Positions 6,564 through 7,147 of a stretch of DNA of 7,147 bases are shown piece by piece (position 1 is the stretch's first letter; each line of letters opens with the position of its first letter). A program made the translations under genes and the position numbers. Below the pieces are notes generated by a model. It was not told the DNA's origin. It saw only the letters and a program-made list of their open reading frames with translations, and did no database searches. The DNA lies in the NCBI GenBank assembly GCA_030152625.1, contig JASLJD010000044.1, positions 1 through 7,147 on the forward strand, given 5' to 3'. This stretch comes from Erysipelothrix sp. (GTDB lineage: Bacteria; Bacillota_I; Bacilli_A; Erysipelotrichales; Erysipelotrichaceae).

Positions 6564-6572
6564 ATTATAACA
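6564..6572 (-). promoter_or_regulatory. Extended -10 promoter for ltaS
   Basis: The minus strand carries TGTTATAAT, a perfect extended -10. No good -35 is seen (CGGCAA at 17-bp spacing). Initiation near 6557 would give a leader of about 160 bases, starting almost exactly at the outer stem of the structured leader. The 13-bp block around it is identical to that before the phosphatase gene. Confidence 0.6.
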
Positions 6573-6761
6573 AATTTTACGATGAATTGCCGTAATCACA
6601 AAATATCCCATAGTTTGAAAAAAAAACCTTCCAAGAAAAGTGTAGCTCCACTGATTGATTGTGGCAAATAATGAAGCTGTATTTTTGAAATGAAAAGATC
6701 AGAAAATAGATGAATTCTTGAGAATCTTGTTGAGTTTAAAAGTCTCTCGTCAAAAATTATT

Positions 6762-6963
6762 CAATGTGCTTTGTCTAACATCGCTTGATCATTTCATTCC
6801 CTAAAATCCTATAAGAAAAGAATCGCTGTTTAAGAACTTAAAAAATTGAGAAAAGGAGATACATCAGCATCTCCAAGCCTACAACGATGAAAGCATTTCA
6901 TGCAAATTAAAAGGATTGACCCCTGTGCAATACAGAAATCAACCCTCACTATTTCAAACATAG
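6762..6963 (+). pseudogene. IS3-family transposase (OrfB) C-terminal remnant
   Basis: The last readable stretch translates as CKLKGLTPVQYRNQPSLF before TAG at 6961, matching the IS150-type OrfB C-terminus (LKGLSPVQYRTQ). Upstream in the same frame, FKNLKN-stop-EKEIHQHLQAYNDE matches the preceding ELE.EI..Y..YYN..RI region, with a TGA at 6847. In another frame further upstream, QCALSNIA-stop-SFHSLKS recalls NCLDNA..ESFF..LKS around the catalytic Glu. So at least two nonsense codons and one frameshift separate the pieces, and the N-terminal domain is missing. The gene is dead. The C-terminal match is secure; the upstream block is tentative. Confidence 0.75.
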
Positions 6964-6968
6964 AAATT

Positions 6969-6995
6969 TAGAGACCAATTATTGGCTTCACTTCA
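6969..6995 (+). repeat. Right terminal inverted repeat of the IS remnant
   Basis: TAGAGACCAATTATTGGCTTCACTTCA shows the TAG.G.C.AA.T.TTGG..TTCACTTCA pattern common at IS3-family right ends and follows the transposase stop by the usual short distance. The boundary rests on family resemblance; the matching left repeat is weak. Confidence 0.5.
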
Positions 6996-7004
6996 AAGAA
7001 ACTC

Positions 7005-7147
7005 TCATGAAGATTTATCCTTTAGGAAAAAAGTCATCAAGGCTGCACTGACAAAAGAACCCAAGATAATATATAAAAGATAAAGTAAAGGCTTGGAAAC
7101 AAGAAAGATGACAAAGATACCCCCATGTGGTGCATTAACTGTAATTT
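7005..7147 (-). CDS. PTS fructose-family IIC permease, C-terminal fragment (5' part outside window)
   Basis: The last 46 residues of a longer gene entering from the right. The stretch NAPHGGIFVIFLV matches the conserved APHGGIFV motif near the end of fructose-specific PTS IIC domains, followed by the final membrane segment (LLYLLYIILGSFVSAALM) and a short charged tail KDKSS. Such permeases take up fructose or a related sugar while phosphorylating it, working with IIA and IIB domains that are either fused or separate and would lie outside this window. No intrinsic terminator is seen after the stop; the IS remnant begins 10 bases downstream and may have displaced it. The family call is good; sugar specificity (fructose versus mannose or 2-O-mannosylglycerate type) cannot be told from the tail. 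Confidence 0.8.
   Translation of the reverse strand, partial: ITVNAPHGGIFVIFLVSKPLLYLLYIILGSFVSAALMTFFLKDKSS

Larger units (their letters stand above)
6641..6995 (+). mobile_element. Decayed IS3-family (IS150-like) insertion sequence remnant
   Basis: The right end is well supported: about 30 bases after the transposase stop, the sequence TTGGCTTCACTTCA ending at 6995 resembles IS3/IS150-type right ends (pattern TTTTGGGGTTCACTTCA). A left end at 6641 (TGTAGCTCCACT) is only a suggestion: it starts with TG and is a poor match to the right end, but AAG flanks both proposed ends (6638-6640 and 6996-6998), which fits a 3-bp target duplication. The 355-bp remnant has lost most of the element. It lies 10 bases past the stop of the PTS gene. 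Confidence 0.45.

Noticed and set aside
6611..6640. T9 run (minus strand) as a terminator for the PTS gene
   Set aside because: Only 3-4 bp pairings can be made immediately upstream (CTT/AAG, CCAC/GTGG), too weak for an intrinsic terminator.

Overview
The window looks like a piece of a low-GC Gram-positive (Bacillota) chromosome. Genes are AT-rich, ribosome binding sites are strong AGGAGG-type, one protein is an LtaS-type lipoteichoic acid synthase, and there is a fructose-type PTS permease tail. A lineage near the Erysipelotrichia or Lactobacillales is a guess; nothing here fixes the genus. All intact genes are on the minus strand, so the window is best read from high to low coordinates.

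Right edge (7147 to about 6600). The C-terminal 46 residues of a fructose-family PTS IIC permease enter from the right and stop at 7005. Ten bases beyond that stop lies a decayed IS3-family element on the plus strand. It keeps the last ~60 codons of its DDE transposase, with stops and a frameshift, a recognisable right end and a possible left end.

Middle (about 6590 to 4390). A single-gene unit encodes a 655-residue polyglycerolphosphate (LTA) synthase family protein. Its extended -10 promoter lies about 160 bases upstream of the start codon. The leader between them holds a terminator-like hairpin and a 7-bp long-range pairing, which may form a regulatory leader RNA. Two intrinsic terminator hairpins follow the gene. 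The second, strong one belongs either to ltaS or to a short transcript that starts between them.

Left half (4267 to 1). A 19-bp palindrome matching the classical Fur box at 17 of 19 positions lies directly against the ribosome binding site of a tightly packed operon. The operon comprises a small DUF454/YbaN membrane protein, a CydD-type ABC half-transporter, a CydC-type ABC half-transporter and a tyrosine/serine phosphatase that runs off the left edge. The first three genes overlap by 8 and 11 bases and look translationally coupled. The phosphatase is 33 bases further on and may also have its own extended -10 promoter.

The main point of interest is that a CydDC-like exporter-fold ABC pair, with no cytochrome bd genes in view, sits behind a Fur-like operator together with a DUF454 protein. 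This suggests a metal-responsive transport system, perhaps for haem, a thiol-metal complex or a siderophore-like compound, rather than the usual cytochrome bd assembly role. That functional reading is inference; family assignments and operon layout are read from the sequence.
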